Source of the DNA: Huiozyma naganishii CBS 8797
Taxonomy: Eukaryota; Ascomycota; Saccharomycetes; Saccharomycetales; Saccharomycetaceae
Assembly (NCBI RefSeq): GCF_000348985.1
Contig: NC_035933.1
Coordinates: 124,001 to 188,000 of the forward strand
Direction of reading: 5' to 3'
DNA: 64,000 nucleotides
The notes below the pieces were generated by a model that was not told the DNA's origin, ran no database searches, and saw only the letters and a list, made by a program, of their open reading frames with translations. Position 1 is the first letter of the stretch. Each line of letters opens with the position of its first letter. This document shows positions 52,345 to 62,252 of the stretch, piece after piece. A program made the translations under genes and the position numbers.

Positions 52345-52903
52345 TTATACCTCCTGATGAACAAAAGGAAACGTTGTCTGTGCCTCCATTTGACCCCAAT
52401 CCGCAACTGTGGCTTGATTAATAACCAAAACAGGTATTTGATCCATCAACTTTTGTTTTCTGGGCAGTATATTGATACGAAACTCATCGTTAACACGGGC
52501 AACCGATCTGTATTCCAAATCACAGTTTCCTATAACAAAGAGACAATTTACCGTACCCGAGGTTATCCTGCAATGGTGGAATCGTTCAAAATAAGAAACA
52601 CATTCAGGGTGAAACTCAACTAAGCAACTGGCATTCGCTGTCACGAATGCAAGCAAACACCTTATAGTTGTGGACACTGTAGAATTTCATTACTTTGGCA
52701 AAGTGTGTCTTGTTCTTGAGCACTCTTTTGCTCCGCGTAGGATTCTTAAGATCGTTTGTCGTTAATTTTGGAATGATCTGGCGAACCGGTCTCATGAGAG
52801 AGATCTCCTCGGTGGGCAATTTGACTAAATTTTTGATCCATGGGTGAGTGAATATCCATTCCTGGAATTTGTGGCCTGTCTGCGATAACTTAACAGCAGG
52901 CAT
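52345..52903 (-). CDS. EST3: Telomerase subunit Est3, +1 programmed frameshift
   Basis: Two overlapping minus-strand frames form one gene. Frame A runs 52903-52616 (95 codons, MPAVKLSQTG ... QLLS stop). Frame B continues from 52620 to 52345. The sequence CTT AGT T (52624-52618) lies exactly where frame A ends in TGA. Skipping one base there gives 94 + 91 = 185 residues, against 181 for yeast Est3. Both halves match Est3: HFAKVMKFYSVHNYKV in the first, VEFHPECVSYFER, NCRITS and QATV...STFPFV-like TTFPFV in the second. Est3 is a TPP1-like OB-fold regulator of telomerase. The ATG has A at -3. Confidence 0.93.
52618..52624 (-). promoter_or_regulatory. +1 ribosomal frameshift heptamer CTT-AGT-T
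   Basis: It is the same heptamer that drives +1 shifting in S. cerevisiae EST3 and ABP140. CTT is in the P site, slow AGT in the A site, and the in-frame stop TGA follows at once. The shift moves the ribosome to GTT, opening the second half of Est3. Confidence 0.9.
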
Positions 52904-53351
52904 CCTTCAGTTTATCTTAATATCCCCATTCACCCATGTTCAACTCGTCAAATTTTAATATTCAGATGAAGAAACTATTGCCAAAGTAGAAAGAAAGCGT
53001 GTTTTGTTGTAGGGCATTCTCAAGAAGAACCCTCACAACAAGGAAGCATCTAGCATAAAGAAAACTAGATTAAAGGGAACCGATATTTATTCTTGCTTTT
53101 TCGATACTCCTGGCTGATTACGCACTATGACTACCAACGAACAGTTTTACCATGGTGTATAACATATATTGCTTGAAAGTATGTTTTAACTGCTCAGTTT
53201 GTTTTACTTTTTATAGGGAATACGTAAATGAGTGGAATAACCCAAGTAATGTTGCATTCAAGTACCAAAATCCATAAAAATATAATTGAGCACATGGATG
53301 ATTTTGATAGAGATGATTTGTTAAAAAATTAACAAAAATATTAAAATACTA
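52904..53351. other. Intergenic, EST3 promoter side
   Basis: About 450 bp of AT-rich DNA between EST3 and the tRNA-Glu gene. No frame or RNA recognised. Confidence 0.5.
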
Positions 53352-53423
53352 TCCGATATAGTGTAACGGCTATCACATCACGCTTTCACCGTGGAGATCG
53401 GGGTTCGACTCCCCGTTTCGGAG
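53352..53423 (+). tRNA. tRNA-Glu(TTC)
   Basis: 72 nt starting TCCGATATAGTGTAACGG. The anticodon loop is CTTTCAC, the T arm CGGGG-TTCGACT-CCCCG is perfect, and the discriminator is G. The acceptor stem has a T-T mismatch at pair 6-67 (TCCGATA against TTTCGGA), whereas S. cerevisiae has a normal pair there. A Pol III terminator T-run follows at 53428-53433. Confidence 0.95.
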
Positions 53424-53561
53424 GTTCTTTTTTGTTTTTTTACGTCTGGAAAAAAATTCTGTGCTTTCATGGGTACAAAGTTAGGCAGATGGGCATCGGG
53501 AACTTCGATGACCCATCTACCGGTAAAGAGAGACCCATAGCTAGAACTGTTCGTTGGTAAC

Positions 53562-56500
53562 ATGGCTAAAGTTGATGATAAGATAAGCGATATCATTGGC
53601 ACTGATGATAAGTTGATACTTGATTTTGTAAAGAACATCAAGGCAAAAGCGAAGCAATTTACAGATTTTCAAGATGAGCTATTGAAAATGGAGGTAGGAC
53701 TCAATGTTGACAGGATAAGGGAACTGTACTGTCTCCTTTGTATTTTAGAAAACAAGCGGGAGGAACCCACTAGCATAATAAGCATCCTTAAAAGAGAGCT
53801 GAAACTCAGTAGCGATTCAGATTTGGAAATTATACAAGGGTTTGTATCCGACGTGCTAAAGAAATGTCGAACATGGGGCGAGTTTAAAAACAAAATGAAC
53901 ACTTTCGAAAGTGGACTTGGTGAGGAGGCACTTATGTCTATTTTTGAAACTCATCAAAGTTTGCAAGTAAAACAGAGTTCTATAAATGATAACCAAAGCC
54001 GAGTGGACGTGAAAAAAGAACAGGATGAACAGGAGTCTAGCTGTTTAACACTACCTGACAAAGCTGTCAATTGGGGCAGTCTTTCTGACATAAACGATTT
54101 AAGAATAAAGGTGGAAAAACCACCACCAAGAAAAACACTAGACTACAGTCCCCAATTGAATAAAGTGTATCCTGGTAAGGTCAAAAGAATAATGCCATTT
54201 GGATGTTTTGTAGAGATAGAGGGAGTGAGTGGACCAAGATGTGATGGGTTAGTGCATATTTCAGAAATTGTTGGTGACAGGAAGATTAAGGATCCTTCCG
54301 AAGTTGTGGCTCAGGGTCAAAATGTTTTTGTTCAAGTTATCAAACAGCTCCCAAACGGCAAGATTTCGTTGAGTATGCAATCGGTAGATCAGATATCAGG
54401 GGAAATAATCATTGATAGATCACACTCTGAGCTTGCAGCTGCAGATAGAGGAAGATCAGCGAATAAACCAGCTGACCATACATACAAGATAAAGAAGAGG
54501 AAACTTACTTCACCCGAACGATGGGAGATAAGACAGTTGATTGCAAGTGGTGCGGCATCGATTGAAGACTACCCAGAATTAACTGAGGAAAACGCACAAA
54601 ATAAGGACACCAATTCTGCTGGAAGAGATGACACTGCCAATAACGATAATGAAGAAGACGACGAAGAGAGGTACGTAGATGTTGAGTTGAACACAGAGGA
54701 CAAACCGCACTTTTTAAAAAAAGAACCCAATATATCCACAAGGAAAATTGAAATGCCTGCTTTAGTCAAGATTCCAAGAGGTACCCTGAATAGAGCCGCT
54801 ACAGCTGGCTCCGAGACAATGAAGAGTCACAGGGAGGAAAAATCCCAAAAGAAGCGTGATATAGAACAGCAGATCCGCAAAAGAAAGACCATGGACGACC
54901 CAACGAAGGATCGTCATAAGGTAAAGCAAGAAATTGAGACTTTGAAGAAACAACTAGTCCTTACGGAATGGGAGAAGAAGAAAATCAGCGAACATATAAC
55001 CTTCGGGAAAAGAACCTCTTTGCCGCTTAGCGAACAGCGGTCTACCTTACCCGTGTACAAAATGAGGCAAACTTTGGTTGACTCTGTACGGGACAATCAA
55101 TTCTTAGTCATTGTTGGTGAGACTGGTTCTGGTAAGACGACACAAATCACGCAGTACTTGAACGAGGAAGGGTTTAGTGCGAAGGGGATTATTGGGTGTA
55201 CCCAACCACGTAGAGTGGCCGCTATATCTGTTTCGAAGAGAGTTGCAGAGGAGGTTGGATGTCGAGTCGGAGACGATGTTGGCTACACCATCCGGTTTGA
55301 GGACAAAACATCATCGAGGACCAAAATCAAGTACATGACGGATGGTATGTTGCAAAGAGAAGCACTTCTGGACCCATTGATGAAAAAGTACTCGGTGATC
55401 ATGCTGGATGAGGCTCATGAAAGGACAGTGGCAACCGATATTCTGTTTGCCTTATTGAAGCAAGCTGCCGCAAAGAGACCTGATCTAAAGGTTATAGTGA
55501 CATCAGCCACCTTGGACTCGGCCAAGTTTTCCGAGTATTTCTTGAACTGTCCGATCATCAATATACCTGGTAAAACCTTCCCCGTGGAGGTTTTTTATGC
55601 ACAATCCCCTCAGATGGACTACATTGAGGCAACTCTTGACTGTGTCATGGACATTCATACCAACGGCGACCCAGGTGACATCCTTGTCTTTTTAACTGGT
55701 CAAGAAGAGATCGATTCTTGCTGCGAGATTCTCTACGAGAAGGTCAAGAACCTGCAAGATGCTTCCGGTGAATTGATAATACTCCCCGTGTACTCCGCCT
55801 TACCAAGTGAAATCCAGTCGAAGATCTTTGAACCCACGCCGGAGGGGAGTCGCAAAGTTGTGTTTGCTACTAACATCGCCGAAACATCCATCACGATCGA
55901 CGGGATCTCCTACGTGGTGGACCCCGGGTTTTCCAAGATCAACACGTATAATCCACGTGCAGGGATGGAGCAATTGGTGGTATCGCCCATCTCGCAGGCG
56001 CAAGCGAACCAGAGGAAAGGTAGGGCCGGCAGAGTCGGTCCCGGTAAGTGCTACAGGCTGTATACAGAATCCGCATTCTACAATGAACTGCTACCAAACA
56101 CGGTCCCTGAGATCCAAAGGCAGAACTTATCGCATACCATTTTGATGCTAAAGGCGATGGGCATCAATGATCTTTTAAATTTCGACTTCATGGATCCACC
56201 GCCTAAAAACCTGATGCTGCATGCTCTGACGGAGCTGTACAACCTGGAGGCCCTCGACACGGACGGGATCCTCACCAAGCTCGGGCAGCGCATGTCGCAA
56301 TTCCCAATGGATCCGACTCTATCCCGCTCGCTGTTATCGTCCGTAAAAAATAATTGCTCGGACGAAATTATCACGATAATTGCGATGCTCTCAGTACAAA
56401 ACGTGTTCTACCGACCTCGAGACAAACAACAAGAGGCGGACGGCAAGAAGGCTCGCTTCCACCACCCGTACGGCGACCACTTAACATTGCTGAATGTGTA

Positions 56501-57038
56501 CACGAGATGGGAACAGTCCAGTTTCTCTGATCAATTCTGCGATCTGAACTTCCTCCACTTCCGTCATTTGCGGCGTGCGAGAGACGTTAAGAAACAGATT
56601 AGCAACATTTTTCTGCAGAACAGGTTGCCCCTGGTGAAATGCTACGGGGACCCAGACGTGATACGGAGGACGCTGGTGGCCGGGTTCTTCATGAATGCCG
56701 CCAAGCGGGACTCGCAAGTCGGGTACAAGACGATCCTGGGCGGCACGACCGTCGGTGTCCACCCGTCCAGCGCGCTGTCCGGCAAGGAGCACGACTACGT
56801 GATATACCATAGTCTGGTCCTTACGAGCCGCGAGTATATGTCGCAGGTCACCTGCATCAACGCGGAGTGGTTGATCGAGTGTGCCCCACACTTTTACAAG
56901 AGTGGTGCCGCGGAAAGCCACTCGCGCAAGAGGGCTAAGATTGTGCCCCTGCACGACAAATTCTCCAAGAACCAGAACTCGTGGCGGTTGAGCTCCAAGA
57001 GACAGTCCCGTGAGAAAGCCCTCGGCATCAAAAGGTGA
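53562..57038 (+). CDS. PRP22: DEAH-box splicing helicase Prp22
   Basis: 1158 residues (S. cerevisiae 1145). An S1 RNA-binding domain (about 200-275: [29 protein letters not shown]) is diagnostic for Prp22 among DEAH helicases. Helicase motifs follow: [10 protein letters not shown] (about 519), II DEAH (about 615), III SAT (about 648), V/VI TNIAETS and QRKGRAGR (about 815). HA2 and OB domains end with a basic tail. Prp22 acts in the second splicing step and releases mature mRNA. The upstream PRE1 of S. cerevisiae is not here. The order PRP22-HEM14-FAA2 is conserved. Confidence 0.96.
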   Translation: MAKVDDKISDIIGTDDKLILDFVKNIKAKAKQFTDFQDELLKMEVGLNVDRIRELYCLLCILENKREEPTSIISILKRELKLSSDSDLEIIQGFVSDVLKKCRTWGEFKNKMNTFESGLGEEALMSIFETHQSLQVKQSSINDNQSRVDVKKEQDEQESSCLTLPDKAVNWGSLSDINDLRIKVEKPPPRKTLDYSPQLNKVYPGKVKRIMPFGCFVEIEGVSGPRCDGLVHISEIVGDRKIKDPSEVVAQGQNVFVQVIKQLPNGKISLSMQSVDQISGEIIIDRSHSELAAADRGRSANKPADHTYKIKKRKLTSPERWEIRQLIASGAASIEDYPELTEENAQNKDTNSAGRDDTANNDNEEDDEERYVDVELNTEDKPHFLKKEPNISTRKIEMPALVKIPRGTLNRAATAGSETMKSHREEKSQKKRDIEQQIRKRKTMDDPTKDRHKVKQEIETLKKQLVLTEWEKKKISEHITFGKRTSLPLSEQRSTLPVYKMRQTLVDSVRDNQFLVIVGETGSGKTTQITQYLNEEGFSAKGIIGCTQPRRVAAISVSKRVAEEVGCRVGDDVGYTIRFEDKTSSRTKIKYMTDGMLQREALLDPLMKKYSVIMLDEAHERTVATDILFALLKQAAAKRPDLKVIVTSATLDSAKFSEYFLNCPIINIPGKTFPVEVFYAQSPQMDYIEATLDCVMDIHTNGDPGDILVFLTGQEEIDSCCEILYEKVKNLQDASGELIILPVYSALPSEIQSKIFEPTPEGSRKVVFATNIAETSITIDGISYVVDPGFSKINTYNPRAGMEQLVVSPISQAQANQRKGRAGRVGPGKCYRLYTESAFYNELLPNTVPEIQRQNLSHTILMLKAMGINDLLNFDFMDPPPKNLMLHALTELYNLEALDTDGILTKLGQRMSQFPMDPTLSRSLLSSVKNNCSDEIITIIAMLSVQNVFYRPRDKQQEADGKKARFHHPYGDHLTLLNVYTRWEQSSFSDQFCDLNFLHFRHLRRARDVKKQISNIFLQNRLPLVKCYGDPDVIRRTLVAGFFMNAAKRDSQVGYKTILGGTTVGVHPSSALSGKEHDYVIYHSLVLTSREYMSQVTCINAEWLIECAPHFYKSGAAESHSRKRAKIVPLHDKFSKNQNSWRLSSKRQSREKALGIKR

Positions 57039-57942
57039 GTGGCACCCTGCCCTAGCGCCGTCCTAACTCTATACTGGTTCTTCTCGTTCTACCTCCCCAC
57101 ACCCGAAATCTTCCCATCTGGGCAAAGAAGAGACGTCTAGCCAGAACAATCTTACGTATACACCTCCCAACTGCACGGGCCAACTGGGAAAAGAAAAGTA
57201 AGAAGAGAGGCAGAGAGAAAGAGAGAGATGCAAGGCCAGGTACTAACAAACGAACAATTGTCGCTTATACGACCGCAATTGCCCGCCCGCATACGATACG
57301 TTACACGGCTCCTCTCTCAGTGTGTGTATATGCCTCGTCTCATCGATTCGATTTGAAAAATTGCAAAAAAAAAAAGTTGAAAATTCCTCGAGAAGAAATT
57401 TTTGCGTCGTTTCGCTGCTGAACAAAAATTTCCATTGTTTCACCGCAGAGACGGTTTGCTGCTGCTGCTGTTGCAGTTGTTGTTGGCTTTTTTTGGGTTG
57501 TCGTTTGTAAGCTGAGCTGCCTTATTGGTCCTGCTACTCGGTCGTACACACTAATTCGCAGGCTGCGATTTCGTCAGTGAGGGGGAGGAGGGAAGGGGTA
57601 TCTTCAGAGAGTATTGTTCTGCATTCCCAATTTGATTTCTGGCACGTACGTACGTACGTACTTGGGTCCATCACTTGTTAACTGTTCGGATGTGTGTGTG
57701 TGTGTGCTTACCCCCGCTTCAAGGTTTTTTCCCTTCCCTCTCGCTCGCTCGCTCATCTCTTCTTTTTATAAGAGCTGCATGTATATAGCTCCCCCCCATC
57801 CGAGAGAGAGAGTGCCAAGCAACAGATCATAATCAAGCGTGCCTTTTTCTTTCCATACCGGCTGCTGTCATTCACGTTCCTATTCATACCGCGTCACCAC
57901 CTCGAGTGCGGAGCAAGATAAAAAGGCAGAACAGAACCAAAG
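57039..57942. other. 0.9-kb HEM14 upstream region
   Basis: Contains simple repeats: a short (CTG)n near 57461, (ACGT)n at about 57645-57660, (GT)n at about 57690-57706 and (GCTC)n at about 57741. There is also a poly-A/T stretch near 57360. No frame or RNA recognised. A TTTTTATAAGAG TATA-like element lies at about 57763. Confidence 0.5.
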
Positions 57943-59571
57943 ATGCTCAAACAACTGACGAAATTGCCTCTGAACTCCCGAGTAGGAGTGGTAGGTGCCG
58001 GTATGTCAGGGCTTATGTTCACGTACACGCTCGGGAAATTGAGACCCGATGTAAATATTACGCTGTTTGAAAGGAACAAGGGGAAAGTTGGCGGATGGGT
58101 GAACTCGTGGGACACCGTGGACCAGAATGGAGATCCCATAATGTTCGAGAGAGGGCCCAGAACGCTGAGGGGTGTCTCGGACGGTTCAGTCCTCATGATA
58201 GACACGCTGAAGGAACTTGGGAAGACGAATAAGTTGAAGTGCATAGAGAAGACAGCCGATGCGAACAAGAAGTTCATCGCAGACCCTAACGATAACCTAG
58301 TGCAGGCACCAAACTCGTTTCTGTCGTTCTTGAAGTTTTCGGCCAGTCCACTGGGGAAGGGTCTGTTTAGTGCCATCCTGCTGGAATGGGCGAGGAAACC
58401 GTGCGAGGACCTGTTCAAGGACGAGTCCGCAGAGTCGCTTGTCAGGAGACGTTACGGGAATGACTTCATCGGCAACAACATTTTGAGTGCGATCTTCCGC
58501 GGGATATACGCGGACGACCTGTCCACTTTGAGCGCAAAGAAAGTGCTCTCCAAACTATACAACGACGAAAGGCTGTACGGATCGACGTGCAAGGCACTGT
58601 TAGTAAAATGGAAGAACAGGAGATTGTCAGGGTCCAATTACGACTGCCCTGTGCCAAGACTGACAGATACGATCCTAAAGTACAAGGACGCATTCAGGAA
58701 GGACGAGAACGAACTGTACCTTTTGTCAAGGCATTTGAAGAAGTACCCAATGTTGTGTTTCGACGGTGGTCTGAGTACTTTCCCCAACGCGGTAAAGGAT
58801 GCCGTTGACAAGATGAAGAACGTCACTGTGATTAGGGACAACGTCTCCAACGCGCACTACAAAGACGGTAAACTGTCTGTGGAGGTTGAGGGACATAAAC
58901 CCCAGGAGCTGGACCACCTGCGGTTTTCAGTCGCACCAGACAGCATCGAAGCCGTACTTGGTGGGTCGAATAAAGCTTTAAGCAAGAAATTCAAAGAGTT
59001 GGAGTACTTGACCATCGCATTGGTCAACTACTACCTGCCCAACAAGGACATCATCGAGAAGAAGTACCACAGTTTCGGCTACCTGATCCCCAAATCGAAC
59101 AAAAACCCGGGCAAAGTCCTCGGTGTCATCTTTGATTCGATCATCGAAAAGAACGCCAAGCCGCTGTTTGAACCATCCCAAGGGGGTCAGTCCGGCAACC
59201 TAGCAAGGGGGAAGGAGTACACGAAAATGACCGCCATGGTCGGCGGTTACATGTTCAACGACCCAAAGACAAGGAAACCCGTAGTTCCACCGGAATCGGC
59301 GACGATCGCAAACGTGAGAGACGCATTCAAGAAACATTTGCACATCTCAGAGAAGGACCTGGATGCGGGTCTGTGGCAGTACACGCTCGCGGAAAACAGT
59401 CTTCCACGGTACAGCGTTGGCTACTGTGACTGGTCTGCCGCTGCACAGTCCATGGTCACCAAGGACTACGATGGGAAAGTGTCCCTCGGTGGGATCGGCT
59501 TTGCAAAGAGCTGCGGTATCCCAGATGTGGTCACCGATGGCTTCATCGACGCCCTCAGCCTGTCTCAATAG
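57943..59571 (+). CDS. HEM14: Protoporphyrinogen oxidase
   Basis: 542 residues (S. cerevisiae 539). An FAD-binding motif VGVVGAGMSGL (residues about 15-25), followed by LFERNKGKVGGW and ERGPRTLRG, is characteristic of this oxidase. The C-terminal FAD segment ends GGIGFAKSCGIPDVVTDGF. It oxidises protoporphyrinogen IX to protoporphyrin IX on the outer face of the mitochondrial inner membrane, the penultimate step of haem synthesis. Confidence 0.96.
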   Translation: MLKQLTKLPLNSRVGVVGAGMSGLMFTYTLGKLRPDVNITLFERNKGKVGGWVNSWDTVDQNGDPIMFERGPRTLRGVSDGSVLMIDTLKELGKTNKLKCIEKTADANKKFIADPNDNLVQAPNSFLSFLKFSASPLGKGLFSAILLEWARKPCEDLFKDESAESLVRRRYGNDFIGNNILSAIFRGIYADDLSTLSAKKVLSKLYNDERLYGSTCKALLVKWKNRRLSGSNYDCPVPRLTDTILKYKDAFRKDENELYLLSRHLKKYPMLCFDGGLSTFPNAVKDAVDKMKNVTVIRDNVSNAHYKDGKLSVEVEGHKPQELDHLRFSVAPDSIEAVLGGSNKALSKKFKELEYLTIALVNYYLPNKDIIEKKYHSFGYLIPKSNKNPGKVLGVIFDSIIEKNAKPLFEPSQGGQSGNLARGKEYTKMTAMVGGYMFNDPKTRKPVVPPESATIANVRDAFKKHLHISEKDLDAGLWQYTLAENSLPRYSVGYCDWSAAAQSMVTKDYDGKVSLGGIGFAKSCGIPDVVTDGFIDALSLSQ

Positions 59572-59930
59572 GAAACCAGCCAAGCGAAGAGCTACCAACA
59601 AAGACATTTATCGCACAACCAACTACTATTTATTACAACTACAACCATTATTTATTACCAATACTACAACTATTTATCACTACTACTACAGTAAGAACCG
59701 TTATTACTGTCAAGTATCTCCCAAAAGGGAAAAACATCACTATGGACGGCACGGCTCTAAACGTCCGGGGTTCCCGTTGTTTTTATATTTTTTACTCCAA
59801 CTTTCAGCGGCTATTACTCCGTTTCGAATACATATAAGGGGTGTCTGGGGAACTCGAGCCACCAGTTACTCTCTCTCACTCGATGTAGAGCAAAACATCC
59901 CATAGCTTTGGAACACGGTGTATCAATAAT
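59572..59930. promoter_or_regulatory. HEM14-FAA2 intergenic with a possible oleate element
   Basis: At 59752-59776 a CGGCTCTAA half-site is followed after 13 bases by CCG. This is close to the oleate response element CGGN3TNA(N9-12)CCG bound by Oaf1/Pip2, with spacing one base too long. It is plausible because FAA2 acts in peroxisomal fatty-acid use, but unproven. Confidence 0.3.
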
Positions 59931-62168
59931 ATGGCTATTACAGAAAGCTACGCGATCAGTGATCTGATCAGAGACAGCCCCCGGTTTGCCGGGCTGAGGG
60001 GTAAATTGTTGGAGTTTGAACCGGGGAGCGATGAGTACCTCTACGCACTGTTTGATGAGTTGCCCTTGAACAGTTACCCCACGTACAAGACGTTTCTGAA
60101 ACAGCAGGCTGTGGAAGTTGACAACTTTGACAAGAGTGACCATTTGAGTCCAGTGTTTCGAAGCTCACTGTCCCCCAAACAGCTGGTGACATGTGTGGAC
60201 AGCACTCTGCAGAGTGGGTTTGACCATTTTATGCTCTCAGTGAAGAGGTGGCCCTCGAATGACTTTCTTGGGGTGAGACCCTACGATGCGGTCACTGACA
60301 CTTGGGCGGACCACTTCGAATTTCAAAGTTACCAGGAAGTTGCGCGGCGATCAAGAGCGTTTGGGTCCGGTATATTATCAGTGGTCAATACGAAACGGCG
60401 GCAGACACTGACCAATAACGATTTTATTGTCGCTGTTCTGTCGCACAATACACCACAGTGGGTCATTACCGATCTGGCCTGCCAGTCTTTTTCCCTGCCC
60501 AACACGTCCCTGTACGAGACTCTGGGACCGCAGACCTCAGAGTATATTATGAACTTAACGGAGAGCCCCGTGTTGGTATACTCGAAGAATAACTTGTACA
60601 ATGTGTTGAATTTTTTACCGAAGTTAGAGTTTGTCAACACTTTGATTTGCATGGATTACATGGACGACTCGCAAGTCAGGTACCTAAACGAGTCCCTGCT
60701 AAACATTAAAGTCAACGCGAGGGGGGAGCAAATCACTTTCTACTCGATGGAACAAGTGGAGAAAATTGGGGTCATGACGAACATATCGCTTATACCACCA
60801 AGAGCTGATTCACTGTACACGATTTCGTTCACATCGGGGACGACAGGTTTACCGAAGGGTGTTGAAATAACGCACCAAATTTTGACCTCAGGAGTTGCTT
60901 TTGGGTTGAGTACTTTTAAGATACCCTCTAACAAGAAAGACAAACAGTTGTACGATCTTTGTTTCTTACCGCTAGCTCATATTTTCCAAAGGATGATTGT
61001 TGCGTACGATATTTCCCGTGGTGTAGGTCTCGGGTTTTTGAACAAACCGGACCCTACTCTGCTCGTAGAGAACTTAAAGCTCTTGAAACCAGATTCTTTG
61101 GCTTTGGTGCCCAGAATACTGACAAGATTCGAAGCTGGGATCAAAAACAATTTATCTCAGTCTACCCTCAGGAACGGCGTCGCGAATAATATCATTGACG
61201 CGAAAGCGGCCAGGTTTTCAACGAAAGGTGGCACGGATCACTCCATTATGAACTACTTGGTGTACCACCGTGTACTGATCCAAAAGATAAGGGAGGGACT
61301 CGGGCTGAGCAACACGACGTATCTTGTCACTGGGTCGGCGCCTATTTCGAAAGAGACTCTACTTTTCCTTCGCAGTTCTTTAGACACCGGTGTGAGGCAA
61401 GGGTACGGTCTAACCGAGTCATTCGCGGGGATCTGTCTGAGTGAGCCCTTCGAAAGGGATGCTGGGTCCTGTGGTGCTATTGGGATCACTGCTGAGTGCA
61501 GGCTGAGGGATGTCCCCGAGTTGAACTACTACGCGAAGAGGGACTTGAAGGGAGAGCTGTTGCTCCGTGGTCCGCAGATCTTTTCCAAGTACTACAAGAA
61601 CGAGGAGGAAACGGCGAAGGCCGTTGACGAGCACAACTGGTTTGCCACTGGTGATGTTGGTTTCATTGATCCGAAGGGGAGGTTGCACATCATTGATCGT
61701 GTCAAGAATTTCTTCAAGTTGGCACACGGCGAGTACATTGCGCCGGAGAAAATCGAGAACTTGTACTTGTCCGTGTGCCCCTACATCACACAAATATTTG
61801 TGTACGGTGACACTTTGCAGAACTATCTGGTTGGTGTACTGAGTATTGATGTGGACAGCGTGCGGGATTTTTTGGGGAACAGTAACCCTCAAATCAAATC
61901 TTGGGAGGTAGAGACTTTGGTGAACAAACTGAACAAAGATGTGACTCTGCGGAAGTCTCTGTTGAACTCGGTCAACAGTTGCATGGAAGGGTTGCAAGGG
62001 TTTGAGAAACTGCACAACATCTACATTGGTGTGGACCTTTTGAGCGTCGAGAACGGGACCGTGACTCCGACCTTGAAGATCAAGCGGGTTCAAGCGACCG
62101 CACACTTCAAGCGGGAACTTGAACGGATGTACGAGGAGGGTTCGATAATTAAGACGAGCAAACTATGA
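59931..62168 (+). CDS. FAA2: Peroxisomal medium-chain acyl-CoA synthetase
   Basis: 745 residues (S. cerevisiae 744). The AMP-binding motif [12 protein letters not shown] (about 299-310) and the downstream YGLTESF and [24 protein letters not shown] mark an ANL-superfamily acyl-CoA ligase. It ends in SKL, a canonical peroxisomal targeting signal (PTS1). It activates medium-chain fatty acids with ATP and CoA for beta-oxidation. Order after HEM14 matches S. cerevisiae. Confidence 0.96.
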   Translation: MAITESYAISDLIRDSPRFAGLRGKLLEFEPGSDEYLYALFDELPLNSYPTYKTFLKQQAVEVDNFDKSDHLSPVFRSSLSPKQLVTCVDSTLQSGFDHFMLSVKRWPSNDFLGVRPYDAVTDTWADHFEFQSYQEVARRSRAFGSGILSVVNTKRRQTLTNNDFIVAVLSHNTPQWVITDLACQSFSLPNTSLYETLGPQTSEYIMNLTESPVLVYSKNNLYNVLNFLPKLEFVNTLICMDYMDDSQVRYLNESLLNIKVNARGEQITFYSMEQVEKIGVMTNISLIPPRADSLYTISFTSGTTGLPKGVEITHQILTSGVAFGLSTFKIPSNKKDKQLYDLCFLPLAHIFQRMIVAYDISRGVGLGFLNKPDPTLLVENLKLLKPDSLALVPRILTRFEAGIKNNLSQSTLRNGVANNIIDAKAARFSTKGGTDHSIMNYLVYHRVLIQKIREGLGLSNTTYLVTGSAPISKETLLFLRSSLDTGVRQGYGLTESFAGICLSEPFERDAGSCGAIGITAECRLRDVPELNYYAKRDLKGELLLRGPQIFSKYYKNEEETAKAVDEHNWFATGDVGFIDPKGRLHIIDRVKNFFKLAHGEYIAPEKIENLYLSVCPYITQIFVYGDTLQNYLVGVLSIDVDSVRDFLGNSNPQIKSWEVETLVNKLNKDVTLRKSLLNSVNSCMEGLQGFEKLHNIYIGVDLLSVENGTVTPTLKIKRVQATAHFKRELERMYEEGSIIKTSKL

Positions 62169-62252
62169 TGCCATTTGACTAGTATGTGTGTGTATATATG
62201 AGTTGTAAATAATCTTTCTATTCTTATTCTTATTCTTTGAAGAGCCGCCTTG

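Noticed and set aside
52309..52623. 104-codon plus-strand frame
   Set aside because: It lies opposite the second half of EST3, which explains the conservation-like look of the region.
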